A DNA stretch of 64,000 nucleotides from Pseudomonas putida (lineage in GTDB: Bacteria > Pseudomonadota > Gammaproteobacteria > Pseudomonadales > Pseudomonadaceae): contig NZ_JANHLK010000012.1 in assembly GCF_028682635.1 (NCBI RefSeq), positions 158,777-222,776 on the forward strand. The letters are read 5' to 3'. Under the pieces are notes generated by a model. The model made no database searches. It was not told the DNA's origin and saw only the letters and a program-made list of their open reading frames with translations. A program made the position numbers and the translations under genes. Position 1 is the stretch's first letter; every line of letters starts with the position of its first letter. Positions 37,361 through 47,822 of this stretch are shown here, piece after piece.

Positions 37361-38956
37361 ATGCCCGTACCCGACCCGTTCCGCGAAGGCATGGCCCGTG
37401 GCTGGAAAACCCACAACGGCGCCCAATTGACCCAGGACCTGACCCTCGAAGCGGATGTGGCGATCATCGGCAGCGGTGCCGGCGGCGGGACCACGGCCGA
37501 AATCCTCAGCACCGCCGGTTACAAGGTGCTGCTGATCGAGGAAGGCCCGCTCAAGACCAGCAGCGACTTCAAACTGCTCGAAGACCAGGCCTACGCCAGC
37601 CTCTATCAGGAAGGCATCGGCCGCATGAGCAAGGATGGCGCGATCACCATCCTCCAGGGCCGGGCGGTGGGCGGCACTACGCTGATCAACTGGACTTCGA
37701 GCTTTCGAACACCAGAACCCACGCTCGAACACTGGGCTAAAGAACACAATGTGAAGGGCCACTCCCCCGCTGAAATGGCGCCCTGGTTCGAAAAAATGGA
37801 ACAGCGCCTGGGCGTCGCTCCATGGATGGTGCCGCCCAATGCCAACAACGACGTGATCCGCAAGGGCTGCGAGAAGCTCGGATATAGCTGGCATGTCATC
37901 CCACGCAATGTGCGCGGCTGCTGGAACCTCGGCTATTGCGGTATGGGCTGCCCGACCAACGCCAAGCAATCGATGATGGTCACGACCATTCCGGCCACCC
38001 TGGAAAACGGCGGCGAGCTGCTCTACCTGGCCCGCGCCGAAAAGCTCCTGATCAGCGGTGACAAGGTCACCGGCCTGCAATGCGTGGCAATGGACGAGCG
38101 TTGCGTCGAGCCCACCGGTCGCAAGATCATGGTCAAGGCGCGGCATTACGTGCTGGCGGGCGGCGGGATCAACAGCCCGGCATTGCTGCTGCGCTCCGGG
38201 GCACCCGACCCGCACCAACGCGTGGGCAAGCGCACCTTCCTGCACCCGGTGAACATGTCCGCCGCGTTGTTCGACGAAGTGGTCAACCCCTTCTATGGCG
38301 CGCCGCAGTCGATCTACTCCGACCATTTCCAATGGCAGGACGGCACCACCGGCAAAATGGCCTACAAACTGGAGGTTCCACCGCTGCACCCGGCATTGGC
38401 GACCACGCTGCTGGGCGGTTTCGGCCAGGAAAACGCGCAACACATGGCCAATCTGCCGCATACCCACGCCATGCTCGCGCTGCTGCGCGACGGTTTTCAC
38501 CCCGACAGCCAGGGCGGCACTGTGCAGTTGCGCGGCGACGACACCCCCGTGCTCGATTATCAGGTGTCTGCCTATGCCTGGGACGGATTGCGCCGGGCCT
38601 TCCACAGCATGGCCGAAATCCAGTTTGCTGGCGGTGCCAGGGCCGTGATGCCGATGCACGCCGACGCGCGTTATGTGAACACCCTCGCCGAAGCTCGCAC
38701 CTTGATCGACAGCTTGAGCCTGGAGTTGTACCGCACGCGGCTCGGCAGTGCGCATGTGATGGGCGGCTGCGCGATGGGCGAAGAGCCGAAAAATGCAGTC
38801 ACCGACAGCCTCGGCCGGCATCATCAACTGGCCAATCTGTCGATTCATGACGGCTCGCTCTTCCCCACCAGTATTGGCGCAAACCCGCAGTTGTCGGTCT
38901 ATGGGCTGACGGCGCAGCTGGCGACTTCCCTGGCCGAGCGTTTAAAAAACCCATGA
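37361..38956 (+). CDS. GMC family FAD-dependent oxidoreductase
   Basis: This 531-residue flavoprotein belongs to the glucose-methanol-choline superfamily. The FAD motif AIIGSGAGGGTTAEIL is at about residues 34-49 and continues to LLIEEG. GRAVGGTTLINW is at about 101-112, and the C-terminal GMC part has HVMGGCAMGE followed by LFPTSIGANPQLSVYGL. It has no signal peptide of its own, so if exported it would travel with the Tat partner. It may oxidise an alcohol whose aldehyde is handled by the upstream dehydrogenase. Confidence 0.88.
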   Translation: MPVPDPFREGMARGWKTHNGAQLTQDLTLEADVAIIGSGAGGGTTAEILSTAGYKVLLIEEGPLKTSSDFKLLEDQAYASLYQEGIGRMSKDGAITILQGRAVGGTTLINWTSSFRTPEPTLEHWAKEHNVKGHSPAEMAPWFEKMEQRLGVAPWMVPPNANNDVIRKGCEKLGYSWHVIPRNVRGCWNLGYCGMGCPTNAKQSMMVTTIPATLENGGELLYLARAEKLLISGDKVTGLQCVAMDERCVEPTGRKIMVKARHYVLAGGGINSPALLLRSGAPDPHQRVGKRTFLHPVNMSAALFDEVVNPFYGAPQSIYSDHFQWQDGTTGKMAYKLEVPPLHPALATTLLGGFGQENAQHMANLPHTHAMLALLRDGFHPDSQGGTVQLRGDDTPVLDYQVSAYAWDGLRRAFHSMAEIQFAGGARAVMPMHADARYVNTLAEARTLIDSLSLELYRTRLGSAHVMGGCAMGEEPKNAVTDSLGRHHQLANLSIHDGSLFPTSIGANPQLSVYGLTAQLATSLAERLKNP

Positions 38957-39023
38957 AAAATACGATTATTCTGATCGTCTATAGTGCGTTCTTACCCAAA
39001 AGGCGACTTGGCCGACCGGTTAG

Positions 39024-39551
<528 letters not shown>

Positions 39552-39560
39552 TACCCGGAC

Positions 39561-39640
39561 TGTAGGAGCCGGCTTGCTGGCGATCAATGCAACGCGGTGT
39601 ACCCTGACACACCGCCATCGCCAGCAAGCCGGCTCCTGCA
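39561..39640. repeat. REPIN of the GCCGGCTTGCTGGCGAT class
   Basis: Inverted arms lie at 39561-39584 and 39617-39640, with the inner part also partly complementary (GCGGTGT / ACACCGC). It follows the coaD stop by 9 bases. Confidence 0.88.
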
Positions 39641-39696
39641 GAACGTCGCGCCCGCGTGCATAGCGCTCACCAATGCGGCACAATTACGCGCATTGA

Positions 39697-39986
<290 letters not shown>

Positions 39987-39987
<1 letters not shown>

Positions 39988-40060
39988 AAGATCGCAGCCT
40001 GCGGCAGCTCCTACAGAGATCGCATTCCCCTGTAGGAGCTGCCGAAGGCTGCGATCTTTT
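39987..40060. repeat. REPIN of the GATCGCAGCCTGCGGCAGC class
   Basis: This is the fourth copy in the window. One arm carries GCCGAAGGCTGC where the others have GCCGCAGGCTGC, so one base pair is lost. It starts at the last base of the ferredoxin stop and ends 6 bases before the mutM stop. Confidence 0.88.
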
Positions 40061-40065
40061 GCTTT

Positions 40066-40878
40066 TCAGGTCTGACAGCGCGGGCAAAACACGCTGGCGC
40101 GCTGTCCGAGTTTCACCTCACGCAACTGCGTACCACAGACCTTGCAGTGCTCGGCACCACGGCCGTACACGAACAGCTCCTGCTGGAAATAGCCCGGCTG
40201 CCCATCCCCGCCGATAAAGTCGCGCAGCGTGGTGCCGCCACGCTCGATGGCGGCTGCCAGAATGCGCTTGATCTCGATCGCCAGCTTCAGGTATCGCGCC
40301 CGGGAAATGCTCCCGGCTTCGCGACGCGGGTCGATACCGGCGGCGAACAATGCTTCGGTCGCATAGATATTGCCGACGCCGACCACCACCGCGTTGTCCA
40401 TGATGAACGGCTTGACCGCCATCGAGCGCCCGCGGGACAGCTGGAACAGCCGCTCGCCGTCGAACAGGTCGGTCAGCGGCTCCGGCCCCAGGCGAATCAG
40501 CAGCTCATGATTGAGCGGATCGAGGCTCCACAGCATTGCACCGAACCGCCGCGGGTCGGTGTAGCGCAAGGCCAGGCCCGATTCCAGCTCGATATCCACA
40601 TGCTCATGCTTGGCGGCCGGCAGGCCGGCTTCCACCAGGCGCAAATTCCCCGACATGCCCAAATGGCTGATCAAGGTGCCGACCTCGGCATTGATCAACA
40701 GGTACTTGGCGCGCCGCTCCACCAACACGATGCGCTGGCCCGACAGACGCACATCGAGGTCTTCGGGAATCGGCCAGCGCAGGCGCCGATCACGCACGAT
40801 CACCCGGCTGACGCGCTGGCCTTCCAGGTGCGGCGCAATCCCGCGGCGGGTGGTTTCGACTTCTGGCAGTTCAGGCAT
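40066..40878 (-). CDS. mutM: Formamidopyrimidine-DNA glycosylase
   Basis: MutM (Fpg) excises 8-oxoguanine and ring-opened purines and nicks the site. The 270-residue enzyme has the N-terminal catalytic PELPEVE (P2, E3), the lysine region in RAKYLLI, and the zinc finger with [24 protein letters not shown] at the C-terminus. It is complete. Confidence 0.96.
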   Translation of the reverse strand: MPELPEVETTRRGIAPHLEGQRVSRVIVRDRRLRWPIPEDLDVRLSGQRIVLVERRAKYLLINAEVGTLISHLGMSGNLRLVEAGLPAAKHEHVDIELESGLALRYTDPRRFGAMLWSLDPLNHELLIRLGPEPLTDLFDGERLFQLSRGRSMAVKPFIMDNAVVVGVGNIYATEALFAAGIDPRREAGSISRARYLKLAIEIKRILAAAIERGGTTLRDFIGGDGQPGYFQQELFVYGRGAEHCKVCGTQLREVKLGQRASVFCPRCQT

Positions 40879-40920
40879 GGGGCTCTCGAATCAGGCGCTC
40901 GGTGAGAAGAGATTCGCCAC

Positions 40921-41790
40921 TCAGCGGTGAGCGCCGAGGTCGCGAATCGTCTGCTTGAGGGTTTCGAAATCGTAATCCGAGAGGCCGACGTAATCGAGCA
41001 CCAAATGACCGATGCTGTTCCACTCGTGGTCTTCGGGCTGGTTGCCCAGCACCCGGTAAGACGCACAAATATGCTCGGCCATTTTCAGGATCGCCAACAG
41101 GTTTTTCAGGGCGCTGTTGCGCGATGACTCATCGCTGAATATCGCCAGGGCATTGTGATGATTGGCGATCGCGGCAGACACGTGATCCGGCAGGCGCCAG
41201 GACTTGGCCGTGTAGTACCCGACCACGGCGTGGTTGGTGTTGAACGCCTGGTTCTCGGTGTCCACCACCCGGCAATCGGGACCGGCGTTGGCATAGGCCT
41301 GTTCCAGCACGCTCATGTAGTTGGGGAACCGCTGCAGCATCAGCGGCACGCCGCAGTCGTGGAACAACCCCAGGGCATAGGCTTCATCGCCGGCCTGGGC
41401 GCCAATGCGCTTGGCCAGGGTCAGGCAGGTCATCGCCACGTCCTGGGCGGTGTCCCAGAACCGGTTCAGGGTGACGATGGTGTCGTCGTTCATCTCGCCC
41501 TTGATCGACTGCGCGTTGATCAGGTTGATGATCGAACGGCTGCCCAGCAGATTCACCGCGCGCTGGATCGAAGCGATCTTGTTGCTCAGGCCGTAATACG
41601 GCGAGTTGACGATTTTCAGCAGGGAGCCAGAGAGCCCCGGGTCCTGGGAAATCAGCTTCGCGATCACTTCCAGATCCGGGTCGGGCATGTACTGCTCCAT
41701 CTGCAGATCCACCATGATCTGCGGTTGGGCCGGCACACTGATGCCTTGCAGGGATTGCTGGATTTGTTCGGGCGTCAGCTCTTGGGACAT
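40921..41790 (-). CDS. HDOD-domain protein
   Basis: This 289-residue protein has an HDOD domain (about residues 18-215). Its landmarks are LEVIAKLISQDPGLSGSLLKIVNSPYYGLSNKIASIQRAVNLLGSRSIINLI and then ALGLFHDCGVPLML. HDOD proteins act as signalling scaffolds rather than clear phosphohydrolases; the metal site is only partly kept (FHDCG). It lies upstream of mutM on the same strand. The pathway is unknown. Confidence 0.87.
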   Translation of the reverse strand: MSQELTPEQIQQSLQGISVPAQPQIMVDLQMEQYMPDPDLEVIAKLISQDPGLSGSLLKIVNSPYYGLSNKIASIQRAVNLLGSRSIINLINAQSIKGEMNDDTIVTLNRFWDTAQDVAMTCLTLAKRIGAQAGDEAYALGLFHDCGVPLMLQRFPNYMSVLEQAYANAGPDCRVVDTENQAFNTNHAVVGYYTAKSWRLPDHVSAAIANHHNALAIFSDESSRNSALKNLLAILKMAEHICASYRVLGNQPEDHEWNSIGHLVLDYVGLSDYDFETLKQTIRDLGAHR

Positions 41791-41943
41791 AAGTACACAC
41801 TCTGGGACAGGCGCGGATTCTAACCTTTATGACATTGGATCCGACATACCAGCGAGCACATCGCCGGAACTTTCATTCCAGACCTGGCTTCGGACTTTGT
41901 AACGCTCACGGGCGAATCATTCTCTCAAGTCAGGAGCTTTTTC

Positions 41944-42483
41944 ATGTCCAATTCCCTGAATGGCAAACGCGTCGCGATACTGGTGACCAATGGGTTCGAG
42001 CAGGTCGAACTGACCGGGCCGAAAGAAGCGCTGGAGCAGGCCGGCGCCCAGGTCGACATACTTTCCGCGAAGGAAGGCCAGGTCAAAGGCTGGAACCACG
42101 ATAAACCGGCGGACGACTTCAAGGTCGACCGGACCTTCCGCTCGGCCAGCATCGAAGAATACGACGCCGTGGTCCTGCCGGGCGGCGTGCAGAATTCCGA
42201 CACCATCCGCATCGACCAGGATGCCCAGCACCTGGTCAAGATGGGCACCTCTGCCGGCAAGCCGATCGCGGTCATCTGCCATGGCGGCTGGCTGCTGGTT
42301 TCGGCCGGGCTGGTCAATGGCAAGACCATGACCAGCTACAAGACGCTCAAGGACGATCTGGTGAATGCCGGCGCCCACTGGGTCGACAAGGAAGTGGTCA
42401 CCGACGGAACACTGATCAGCAGCCGCCAGCCGGATGACATTCCGGCGTTCAACCGTGAGTTGATTCAGTTGTTGTCGGCGTAG
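41944..42483 (+). CDS. PfpI/DJ-1 family protein (type 1 glutamine amidotransferase-like)
   Basis: This 179-residue protein has the DJ-1/PfpI fold, with the nucleophile elbow in IAVICHGGWLLVSAGLV (cysteine at about residue 117, followed by HGG) and the acid in NGFEQVELTGPKEAL. Such proteins are proteases, deglycases or stress proteins. It is probably cytoplasmic. The start at 41944 is preceded by AAGTCAGGAGC, a good ribosome site. Confidence 0.9.
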   Translation: MSNSLNGKRVAILVTNGFEQVELTGPKEALEQAGAQVDILSAKEGQVKGWNHDKPADDFKVDRTFRSASIEEYDAVVLPGGVQNSDTIRIDQDAQHLVKMGTSAGKPIAVICHGGWLLVSAGLVNGKTMTSYKTLKDDLVNAGAHWVDKEVVTDGTLISSRQPDDIPAFNRELIQLLSA

Positions 42484-42498
42484 TACCCAAAACCGCTA

Positions 42499-42561
42499 TC
42501 GCGAGCAAGCTCGCTCCCACAGGGCAACGTATTCCCCTGTGGGAGCGGGCTTGCTCGCGAA
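42499..42561. repeat. REPIN after the PfpI-like gene
   Basis: Arms TCGCGAGCAAGCTCGCTCCCACAGG (42499-42523) and CCTGTGGGAGCGGGCTTGCTCGCGA (42536-42560) are inverted with one mismatch. Confidence 0.88.
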
Positions 42562-42645
42562 GAGGCCATCAGCGTTTCATCGCCCATAGAACCCGCCACA
42601 AGCTTCAACACGCTATACTCCCGCTCTTTTTTCCGGAGCGACGTC

Positions 42646-43842
42646 ATGTCCCTGCCTAGCCTGCGCCTCAAAGCCAACGCCGACCGCCGTCTGCGCAACG
42701 GTCATTTGTGGGTCTACAGCAACGAAATCGATGTAGCCGCGACCCCTTTGCACGGTTTCAAGGCCGGCGACCAGGCGATCCTCGAAGCCGCCGGCGGCAA
42801 GCCGCTGGGCATCGTCGCCATGAGCCCGAACAACCTGATCTGCGCGCGCCTGCTGTCGCGCGACATCAAGCTGCCGCTCGACAAATCGCTGCTGGTGCAT
42901 CGCCTCAACGTGGCCCTGTCCCTGCGCGAGCGGCTGTTCGACAAACCGTTCTATCGCCTGGTCTACGGCGACTCCGACCTGCTGCCAGGCCTGGTGGTCG
43001 ACCGTTTCGGCGACATCCTGGTGGTGCAGATCGCCTCGGCGACCATGGAAGCCCACAAAGACGACGTGATCGCGGCACTGACCCAGGTGCTCAAGCCAAG
43101 CGGCATCCTGTTCAAGAACGACTCCGCCGCCCGTGACGCCGAAGGCCTCACCCGCTACGTCGAAACCGTCTTCGGCCTGGTGCCGGAGTGGGTCGCGCTG
43201 GAAGAGAACGGCGTGAAATTCGAAGCGCCGGTCATCCAGGGCCAGAAAACCGGCTGGTTCTACGACCACCGCATGAACCGCGCACGCCTGGCACCCTACG
43301 CCAAGGGCAAGCGCGTACTCGACCTGTACAGCTACATCGGCGGCTGGGGCGTGCAAGCGGCCGCGTTCGGCGCCAGTGAAGTGTTCTGCGTCGACGCCTC
43401 GGCCTTCGCCCTCGACGGCGTCGAGCGCAACGCCGCACTGAACGGTTTCGCCGAGAAAATGACCTGCATCGAAGGCGACGTTTTCGAAGCCCTGAAAGAG
43501 CTGAAAGCCAGCGAAGAGCGCTTCGACGTGATCGTGGCCGACCCGCCCGCGTTCATCAAACGCAAGAAAGACATGAAAAACGGCGAAGGCGCCTACCGCC
43601 GCCTGAACGAGCAAGCCATGCGCCTGCTCACCAAGGACGGCATCCTGTTCAGTGCATCGTGCTCGATGCACCTGCCCGAAGACGACCTGCAGAACATCCT
43701 GCTGACCAGCGCCCGCCACCTGGATCGCAATATCCAGATGCTCGAACGCGGCGGCCAGGGCCCGGATCATCCGGTGCACCCGGCGATTGCCGAGACGCGT
43801 TACATCAAGAGCATCACCTGCCGGTTGCTGCCAAACAGCTAA
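42646..43842 (+). CDS. rlmI: RlmI-like 23S rRNA cytosine methyltransferase
   Basis: This 398-residue SAM methyltransferase of the RlmI/RlmK type has an N-terminal PUA domain (about residues 1-75, RLRNGHLWVYSNEI). A middle domain with LVVDRFGD and a Rossmann domain follow, the latter with VLDLYSYIGGWGVQAAAFGA (about 225-244) and catalytic-loop VADPPAFIKRKKD. RlmI makes m5C1962 in E. coli; by similarity it acts on 23S rRNA. Confidence 0.88.
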   Translation: MSLPSLRLKANADRRLRNGHLWVYSNEIDVAATPLHGFKAGDQAILEAAGGKPLGIVAMSPNNLICARLLSRDIKLPLDKSLLVHRLNVALSLRERLFDKPFYRLVYGDSDLLPGLVVDRFGDILVVQIASATMEAHKDDVIAALTQVLKPSGILFKNDSAARDAEGLTRYVETVFGLVPEWVALEENGVKFEAPVIQGQKTGWFYDHRMNRARLAPYAKGKRVLDLYSYIGGWGVQAAAFGASEVFCVDASAFALDGVERNAALNGFAEKMTCIEGDVFEALKELKASEERFDVIVADPPAFIKRKKDMKNGEGAYRRLNEQAMRLLTKDGILFSASCSMHLPEDDLQNILLTSARHLDRNIQMLERGGQGPDHPVHPAIAETRYIKSITCRLLPNS

Positions 43843-43853
43843 AACCGCAATCC

Positions 43854-43886
43854 ACTGTAGGAGCGTCGACCGGCTGCTCCTACAGT
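43854..43886. repeat. Short inverted repeat, degenerate REP
   Basis: ACTGTAGGAGC (43854-43864) and GCTCCTACAGT (43876-43886) are perfect inverted copies with an 11-base loop. This looks like a shortened REPIN and may end the rlmI transcript. Confidence 0.75.
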
Positions 43887-43979
43887 AGATTCAGACTTGT
43901 CCTACGCTCTCCCGCATTGACTTCAGCCCTCATCAAATCAATCCTCGCCTCCCCCCTCGCGGATCGAGAGCGAAGTTTG

Positions 43980-45188
43980 ATGAATCGCCCCATTCACGCC
44001 AAAGAAAAATCGTCGTTCATCCTGTTGTTGATGGCCATGACGCTCCTCGCCGTATTCCCTCTCGACGTGGTTCTACCCTCGTTTCCCGCGCTGTCCGAGC
44101 ACTTTCGTACCACCCCCACCGATATCGCCTTGTCGGTCAGCCTCTTTGCCATCGGCCTGGCGTTTTCGCTTTTGTTGATCGGGCCGCTGTCGGATATGTT
44201 CGGGCGCAAGAAGCTGTTGCTCGGAGGAATAGCCTTGGCGGCAGTGGGTGCGACGGGCTGTCTGTTCGCCAGTGATTTCACCTGGTTCCTGGTATTTCGC
44301 GTGGTGCAGGCGGTGGGCTGCGGGTCGTTTGCCTTGTCTCAGGCGCTGGTTCAGGACTTGTTCGCCGGCCGGGAGCTGGAGCGCCTGCGGATCTGGATGA
44401 CCACCGCCGGCGGGATTTTCATCTCCAGTTCGCCGCTGATGGGCACCTGGCTGCAGTTGCATCTGGGTTGGCAGGGCAGTTTTTATGTCTTCATCAGCCT
44501 GGCGATCATTGTCTGGTTGAGATCCTGGTTCCTGCTTAGGGAAAGCCGCAGCAGTGAACGCGCACCACGGCGATTTTTCGGCGCCTATTGGCTGCTCCTT
44601 TCGGACATCCGCTTTACCGGTTACTGGCTGATTTCCGCCCTCGCCTTCGCCTGCCATTTCTCCTTTCTCATCATCTCACCGATCATTTTCATGGAGCACC
44701 TGGACCTTTCCGCCTACCAGTTCGCCTGGGCGCTGCTGTTATATGGTGCGGCCTATGTGATCGGCGGGGTTGTTGCCAGCATCCTGCATCGCCATCTGGA
44801 AGGCGGCACGCAAATCATCATCGGCCTGGGTCTGATCGCCCTGTCGGGGCTGGTGATGCTGTGGCTGGCCTGGCAGTTCGGCCTGTCGGCGGCCACTGTG
44901 CTGATCCCCATGCTGATCTGTACCGCGGGCACCACCGTTTCCCGGCCCATCGCCAACTCCAGGGCGATGAGTCTCTACCCGCAACACGCCGGCACCTCGA
45001 CCTCGGCCGGCAGCCTGATGATTTTCATGTGTGGCGGCTTGGTCAGTGCGGTGATCAATCTGGCCAGCGAACACCTGACCACCGCGCTGGGCTTGTGCTT
45101 TTTGATCCTGAGCGCGGTGGGGCTGGGATTGAACGCTTTGATCAGTCGGCGTGCGTTGAGCAGTAGCAAAATAACCACGACGGTGTAG
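43980..45188 (+). CDS. Bcr/CflA family MFS drug exporter
   Basis: This 402-residue protein is a 12-helix major facilitator exporter. The Bcr/CflA pattern is present (DVVLPSFPALSEHFRTTPTDIALSVSLFAIGLAFSLLLIGPLSDMFGRKKLL), including the loop 2-3 motif GPLSDMFGRKK. It probably exports drugs or metabolites by proton antiport. The ATG at 43980 sits just before the first helix; the reading frame is open further upstream into rlmI but that part is antisense-like noise. Confidence 0.87.
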   Translation: MNRPIHAKEKSSFILLLMAMTLLAVFPLDVVLPSFPALSEHFRTTPTDIALSVSLFAIGLAFSLLLIGPLSDMFGRKKLLLGGIALAAVGATGCLFASDFTWFLVFRVVQAVGCGSFALSQALVQDLFAGRELERLRIWMTTAGGIFISSSPLMGTWLQLHLGWQGSFYVFISLAIIVWLRSWFLLRESRSSERAPRRFFGAYWLLLSDIRFTGYWLISALAFACHFSFLIISPIIFMEHLDLSAYQFAWALLLYGAAYVIGGVVASILHRHLEGGTQIIIGLGLIALSGLVMLWLAWQFGLSAATVLIPMLICTAGTTVSRPIANSRAMSLYPQHAGTSTSAGSLMIFMCGGLVSAVINLASEHLTTALGLCFLILSAVGLGLNALISRRALSSSKITTTV

Positions 45189-45429
45189 GCCGCACGTCTC
45201 GTGATGGCTGTCTGCACGCTCGCAGCCATTCCCTCCTGCCGCCAGCCGTGTAGAATCGCGAACATTCATCGCCAGTCATCCCCGGCGGGTTTATGAGCTC
45301 AAGCTGAAGCGCGCGGCGATCCCGCAAAGTTATCGGCAACTTCCGGACACGCGGCCATTTCTGAGTGTTCCAGACGTCAATAGAAGCTCACTTCCCTTTT
45401 GATACCTGATTAGCCGCCCGGAGTGCTTC

Positions 45430-47271
45430 ATGCCTGATTACCGCTCGAAAACATCCACCCATGGCCGCAACATGGCCGGCGCCCGCGCACTGTGGCGCGC
45501 AACGGGGATGAAAGATGACGACTTCAAAAAGCCGATCATCGCCATTGCCAACTCCTTCACCCAGTTCGTACCGGGCCACGTGCACCTGAAAGACCTGGGC
45601 CAACTGGTCGCCCGCGAAATCGAACGCGCTGGCGGTGTGGCAAAAGAATTCAACACCATCGCCGTCGATGACGGCATCGCCATGGGCCACGACGGCATGC
45701 TGTACTCGCTGCCGAGCCGCGAGATCATCGCCGACTCCGTCGAATACATGGTCAACGCCCACTGCGCCGACGCCATCGTTTGCATCTCCAACTGCGACAA
45801 GATCACCCCTGGCATGCTGATGGCGTCCCTGCGCCTGAACATCCCAGTGATCTTCGTGTCCGGCGGTCCGATGGAAGCCGGCAAGACCAAACTCGCCAGC
45901 CACGGTCTCGACCTGGTCGACGCCATGGTGATCGCCGCCGACTCCAGCGCTTCTGACGAGAAAGTCGCTGAATACGAGCGTAGCGCCTGCCCGACCTGCG
46001 GCTCGTGCTCCGGCATGTTCACCGCCAACTCGATGAACTGCCTGGTCGAGGCCCTGGGCCTGGCATTGCCGGGCAACGGTTCGACCCTGGCCACTCACAG
46101 CGACCGCGAGCAGCTGTTCCTGCAGGCCGGGCGCACCATCGTCGAGCTGTGCAAGCGTTACTACGGCGAGAACGACGAGTCGGTGTTGCCGCGCAACATC
46201 GCCAACTTCCAGGCGTTCGAGAACGCCATGACCCTGGACATCGCCATGGGCGGTTCCACCAACACCATCCTGCACTTGCTGGCCGCTGCCCAGGAAGCCG
46301 AGATCGATTTCGACCTGCGCGACATCGACCGCCTGTCCCGTCACGTGCCGCAACTGTGCAAGGTCGCGCCGAACATCCAGAAGTACCACATGGAAGACGT
46401 GCACCGCGCCGGCGGGATCTTCAGCATCCTCGGTTCGCTGGCCCGTGGCGGCTTGCTGCACACCCAGCTGCCGACCGTGCACAGCCGCAGCATGGAAGAA
46501 GCCATCGCCAAGTGGGACATCACCCAGACCACCGACGAAGCCGTGCACCACTTCTTCAAGGCAGGTCCCGCAGGCATCCCGACGCAAACCGCGTTCAGCC
46601 AGTCGACCCGTTGGGACACCCTGGACGACGACCGTGAAAACGGCTGCATCCGCAGCGTCGAACACGCCTACTCGCAAGAAGGCGGCCTGGCCGTTCTCTA
46701 CGGCAACATCGCTCTGGACGGCTGCGTGGTGAAAACCGCCGGCGTCGACGAGTCGATCCACGTGTTCGAAGGCAACGCGAAGATCTTCGAAAGCCAGGAC
46801 AGCGCCGTACGCGGCATCCTCGCCGACGAAGTGAAGGAAGGCGACATCGTCATCATTCGCTACGAAGGCCCGAAAGGCGGCCCGGGCATGCAGGAAATGC
46901 TCTACCCGACTTCCTACCTGAAATCCAAAGGCCTGGGCAAAGCCTGCGCCCTGCTCACCGACGGCCGTTTCTCCGGCGGCACCTCGGGCCTGTCCATCGG
47001 CCACGCTTCGCCTGAAGCGGCTGCCGGTGGCGCGATTGGCCTGGTGCAGGACGGCGACAAGGTACTGATCGACATCCCGAACCGCTCGATCAACCTGTTG
47101 GTCAGCGACGAAGAACTGGCCGCACGCCGTGTCGAGCAGGACAAGAAAGGCTGGAAACCGGTGGAAGTGCGTCCACGTAAAGTGACTACTGCACTGAAGG
47201 CTTACGCCCTGCTCGCGACCAGTGCCGACAAGGGTGCTGTGCGTAACAAGGCGATGCTTGACGGGCTGTAA
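45430..47271 (+). CDS. ilvD: Dihydroxy-acid dehydratase
   Basis: IlvD dehydrates dihydroxy-acids in valine and isoleucine synthesis and needs an iron-sulfur cluster. The 613-residue enzyme has [17 protein letters not shown], the cluster cysteines in [14 protein letters not shown] (about residue 122) and [19 protein letters not shown] (about 192-210), and [15 protein letters not shown] near the end. It is preceded by a 241-base spacer and followed by a clear terminator. Confidence 0.97.
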   Translation: MPDYRSKTSTHGRNMAGARALWRATGMKDDDFKKPIIAIANSFTQFVPGHVHLKDLGQLVAREIERAGGVAKEFNTIAVDDGIAMGHDGMLYSLPSREIIADSVEYMVNAHCADAIVCISNCDKITPGMLMASLRLNIPVIFVSGGPMEAGKTKLASHGLDLVDAMVIAADSSASDEKVAEYERSACPTCGSCSGMFTANSMNCLVEALGLALPGNGSTLATHSDREQLFLQAGRTIVELCKRYYGENDESVLPRNIANFQAFENAMTLDIAMGGSTNTILHLLAAAQEAEIDFDLRDIDRLSRHVPQLCKVAPNIQKYHMEDVHRAGGIFSILGSLARGGLLHTQLPTVHSRSMEEAIAKWDITQTTDEAVHHFFKAGPAGIPTQTAFSQSTRWDTLDDDRENGCIRSVEHAYSQEGGLAVLYGNIALDGCVVKTAGVDESIHVFEGNAKIFESQDSAVRGILADEVKEGDIVIIRYEGPKGGPGMQEMLYPTSYLKSKGLGKACALLTDGRFSGGTSGLSIGHASPEAAAGGAIGLVQDGDKVLIDIPNRSINLLVSDEELAARRVEQDKKGWKPVEVRPRKVTTALKAYALLATSADKGAVRNKAMLDGL

Positions 47272-47286
47272 GGCTTAGGCGTCGAA

Positions 47287-47321
47287 CAAAAAATGCCCCG
47301 CCAAGTGCGGGGTATTTTTTT
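47287..47321. terminator. Intrinsic terminator after ilvD
   Basis: The stem CCCCGC / GCGGGG (47296-47312) is followed by TATTTTTTT and preceded by an A-run, so it can serve ilvD and also the convergent DUF6124 gene. Confidence 0.9.
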
Positions 47322-47328
47322 GCCTGCG

Positions 47329-47616
47329 TTAATCCTGCGGGTCGAGGTTATCCAGCGCCTGGTTAACCGCCAGCTCGCCCAGCATGATGACCTGGGCAAT
47401 CCCCAGCATCGTGCTGCGTTGAGAGCCTTCCAGCAGTGCGGCGAAATCGCTGGCCATGACATTGGCCGAGGCGAGGGATTCGCAGGCGTGGGCCAGGAGG
47501 GTTTCGGTGTCGAGGCCGGGGGCGATGATGAAGGTTCGGCTGGGTTTGCGTGGGGTGGCGTTGATTTGGGTGGACAGGTTGTCGGTATTTGGGGGATCGG
47601 GGGTAATTTTGAGCAT
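47329..47616 (-). CDS. DUF6124 (formerly DUF3077) family small protein
   Basis: This 95-residue protein is of the type common in Pseudomonas. A proline-rich N-terminus (KITPDPPNTD) is followed by a helical core (ETLLAHACESLASANVMASDFAALLEGSQRSTMLGIAQVIMLGELAVNQALDNL). It has no signal or membrane segment. Function is unknown. Its ribosome site AAGGAG (47630-47625) is 8 bases from the ATG at 47616 and is embedded in a strong RNA structure (see the leader). It is convergent with ilvD. Confidence 0.85.
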   Translation of the reverse strand: MLKITPDPPNTDNLSTQINATPRKPSRTFIIAPGLDTETLLAHACESLASANVMASDFAALLEGSQRSTMLGIAQVIMLGELAVNQALDNLDPQD

Positions 47617-47822
47617 TGATAAAACTCCTTACACCATAAGACAAGGAGCCATCACCCTCGCTACCAAACGAAAGGTGGCGGCCATGCGCAGGTTGGTAGA
47701 CCGGGGTGTAAGGAAACCGGCGCGCCCGAAAGCGCCCTGTGCATGACCACCATAAAAAGCAGAGACGCAAGAACGTCTGCAAATCATGATGCTTTGCACC
47801 CTACACAGCCGGGCTACCAAAC
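47617..47822 (-). promoter_or_regulatory. Structured leader RNA of the DUF6124 gene, candidate riboswitch or thermosensor
   Basis: Read 5' to 3' on the minus strand, it contains GUUUGGUAG (47822-47814), a hairpin GCAGACG...CGUCUCUGC (47780-47759) and a GC-rich hairpin near 47737-47719. Then come UCCUUACACC (47714-47705), CUACCAA (47699-47693), a second GUUUGGUAG (47669-47661), CUCCUU (47648-47643) and GGUGUAAGGA(G) (47635-47625), which contains the ribosome site. The 47714-47705 segment pairs perfectly over 10 bp with 47635-47626 and would hide the site. CUCCUU could pair with AAGGAG instead, and CUACCAA can pair with either GUUUGGUAG copy. No translated frame explains this region. The promoter was not identified. 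Confidence 0.6.

Noticed and set aside
47629..47820. 63-codon frame within the DUF6124 leader
   Set aside because: It coincides with the paired RNA segments and has no ribosome site, so structure explains the sequence better than coding.
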